Below the pieces are notes generated by a model, which was given only the letters and a program-made list of their open reading frames with translations, made no database searches and had not been told where the DNA came from. Made by a program: the position numbers and the translations under genes. This document shows positions 5,398 to 5,455 of a stretch of DNA of 5,455 nucleotides, piece by piece. This stretch comes from Kofleriaceae bacterium (GTDB lineage Bacteria > Myxococcota_A > Polyangia > Haliangiales > Haliangiaceae). The DNA lies in assembly GCA_016763395.1 (NCBI GenBank), contig JAESTW010000698.1, forward strand, positions 1 to 5,455, read 5' to 3'. Positions within the stretch are counted from its first letter, which is position 1. Every line of letters starts with the position of its first letter.

Positions 5398-5455
5398 ATT
5401 CTCGTCGTTTTGCTTCTCGTCTTCTGCCTTGCGTTCTAGCCTCATCCGCTTTCCT
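5394..5455 (+). CDS. Start of a secreted protein (partial, runs off right edge)
   Basis: The ATG at 5394 overlaps the preceding TGA (ATGA) and follows a good AAGGAG. The 20 visible residues (MNSRRFASRLLPCVLASSAF) are a positively charged then hydrophobic start, typical of a Sec signal peptide. Whether it is a lipoprotein cannot be seen, since the cleavage region is off the window. It is probably translationally coupled to the coiled-coil lipoprotein. The product cannot be named. Confidence 0.75.
   Translation, partial: MNSRRFASRLLPCVLASSAF

Noticed and set aside
5110..5445. Minus-strand open frames opposite the acidic tail of the coiled-coil lipoprotein
   Set aside because: They arise from the biased Pro/Thr/Glu codons of the plus-strand tail and show only low-complexity Gly/Ser/Arg sequence.

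Overview
The window is a dense, entirely plus-strand block of envelope genes from a Gram-negative bacterium. Base composition is moderate (mid-50s % GC by eye). Almost every product has a Sec or lipoprotein signal peptide. The mix includes an MltA-type lytic transglycosylase, a cytochrome P460 lipoprotein, an extensin-like protein, a lipoprotein with a CAP domain and a TonB-like C-terminus. This fits a deltaproteobacterial/Myxococcota-type genome best, but that placement is inference and not certain.

Layout. Positions 2-214 carry the end of a gene that enters from the left, with a TonB-like C-terminus. A tight run follows: an extensin-like (M15-related) secreted protein (258-923), a cytochrome P460-family lipoprotein (937-1548) and the PLP-binding homeostasis protein YggS/PLPBP (1563-2264). 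The gaps are 13 and 14 nt, so these three are probably one transcript. After a 78-nt gap comes an MltA-type lytic transglycosylase lipoprotein (2343-3671). After a 67-nt gap, which holds an inverted repeat and a perfect but displaced Shine-Dalgarno, comes a CAP/SCP-domain lipoprotein (3739-4449). A coiled-coil lipoprotein with an acidic Pro/Thr-rich tail (4480-5397) follows. The start of another secreted protein overlaps it by ATGA and runs off the right edge (5394-5455).

How they may work together. The extensin-like protein and MltA are both of peptidoglycan-acting or peptidoglycan-associated families, and the coiled-coil lipoprotein could be structural in the periplasm. The cluster therefore looks like an envelope-maintenance neighbourhood. 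The P460 and YggS genes have no obvious functional tie to this beyond co-transcription. The four clear lipoproteins all carry Gly immediately after the lipidated Cys.

Most interesting points: the P460-family protein has Asn where the heme-crosslinking Lys is expected; its signal peptide is built from four 15-bp tandem repeats; the CAP domain is strikingly PR-1-like and cysteine-rich for a bacterial protein; and an orphan Shine-Dalgarno upstream of the CAP gene may drive a 12-codon leader ORF that ends in an ATGA overlap with it. No tRNA, rRNA, CRISPR array, insertion sequence or phage feature was seen.
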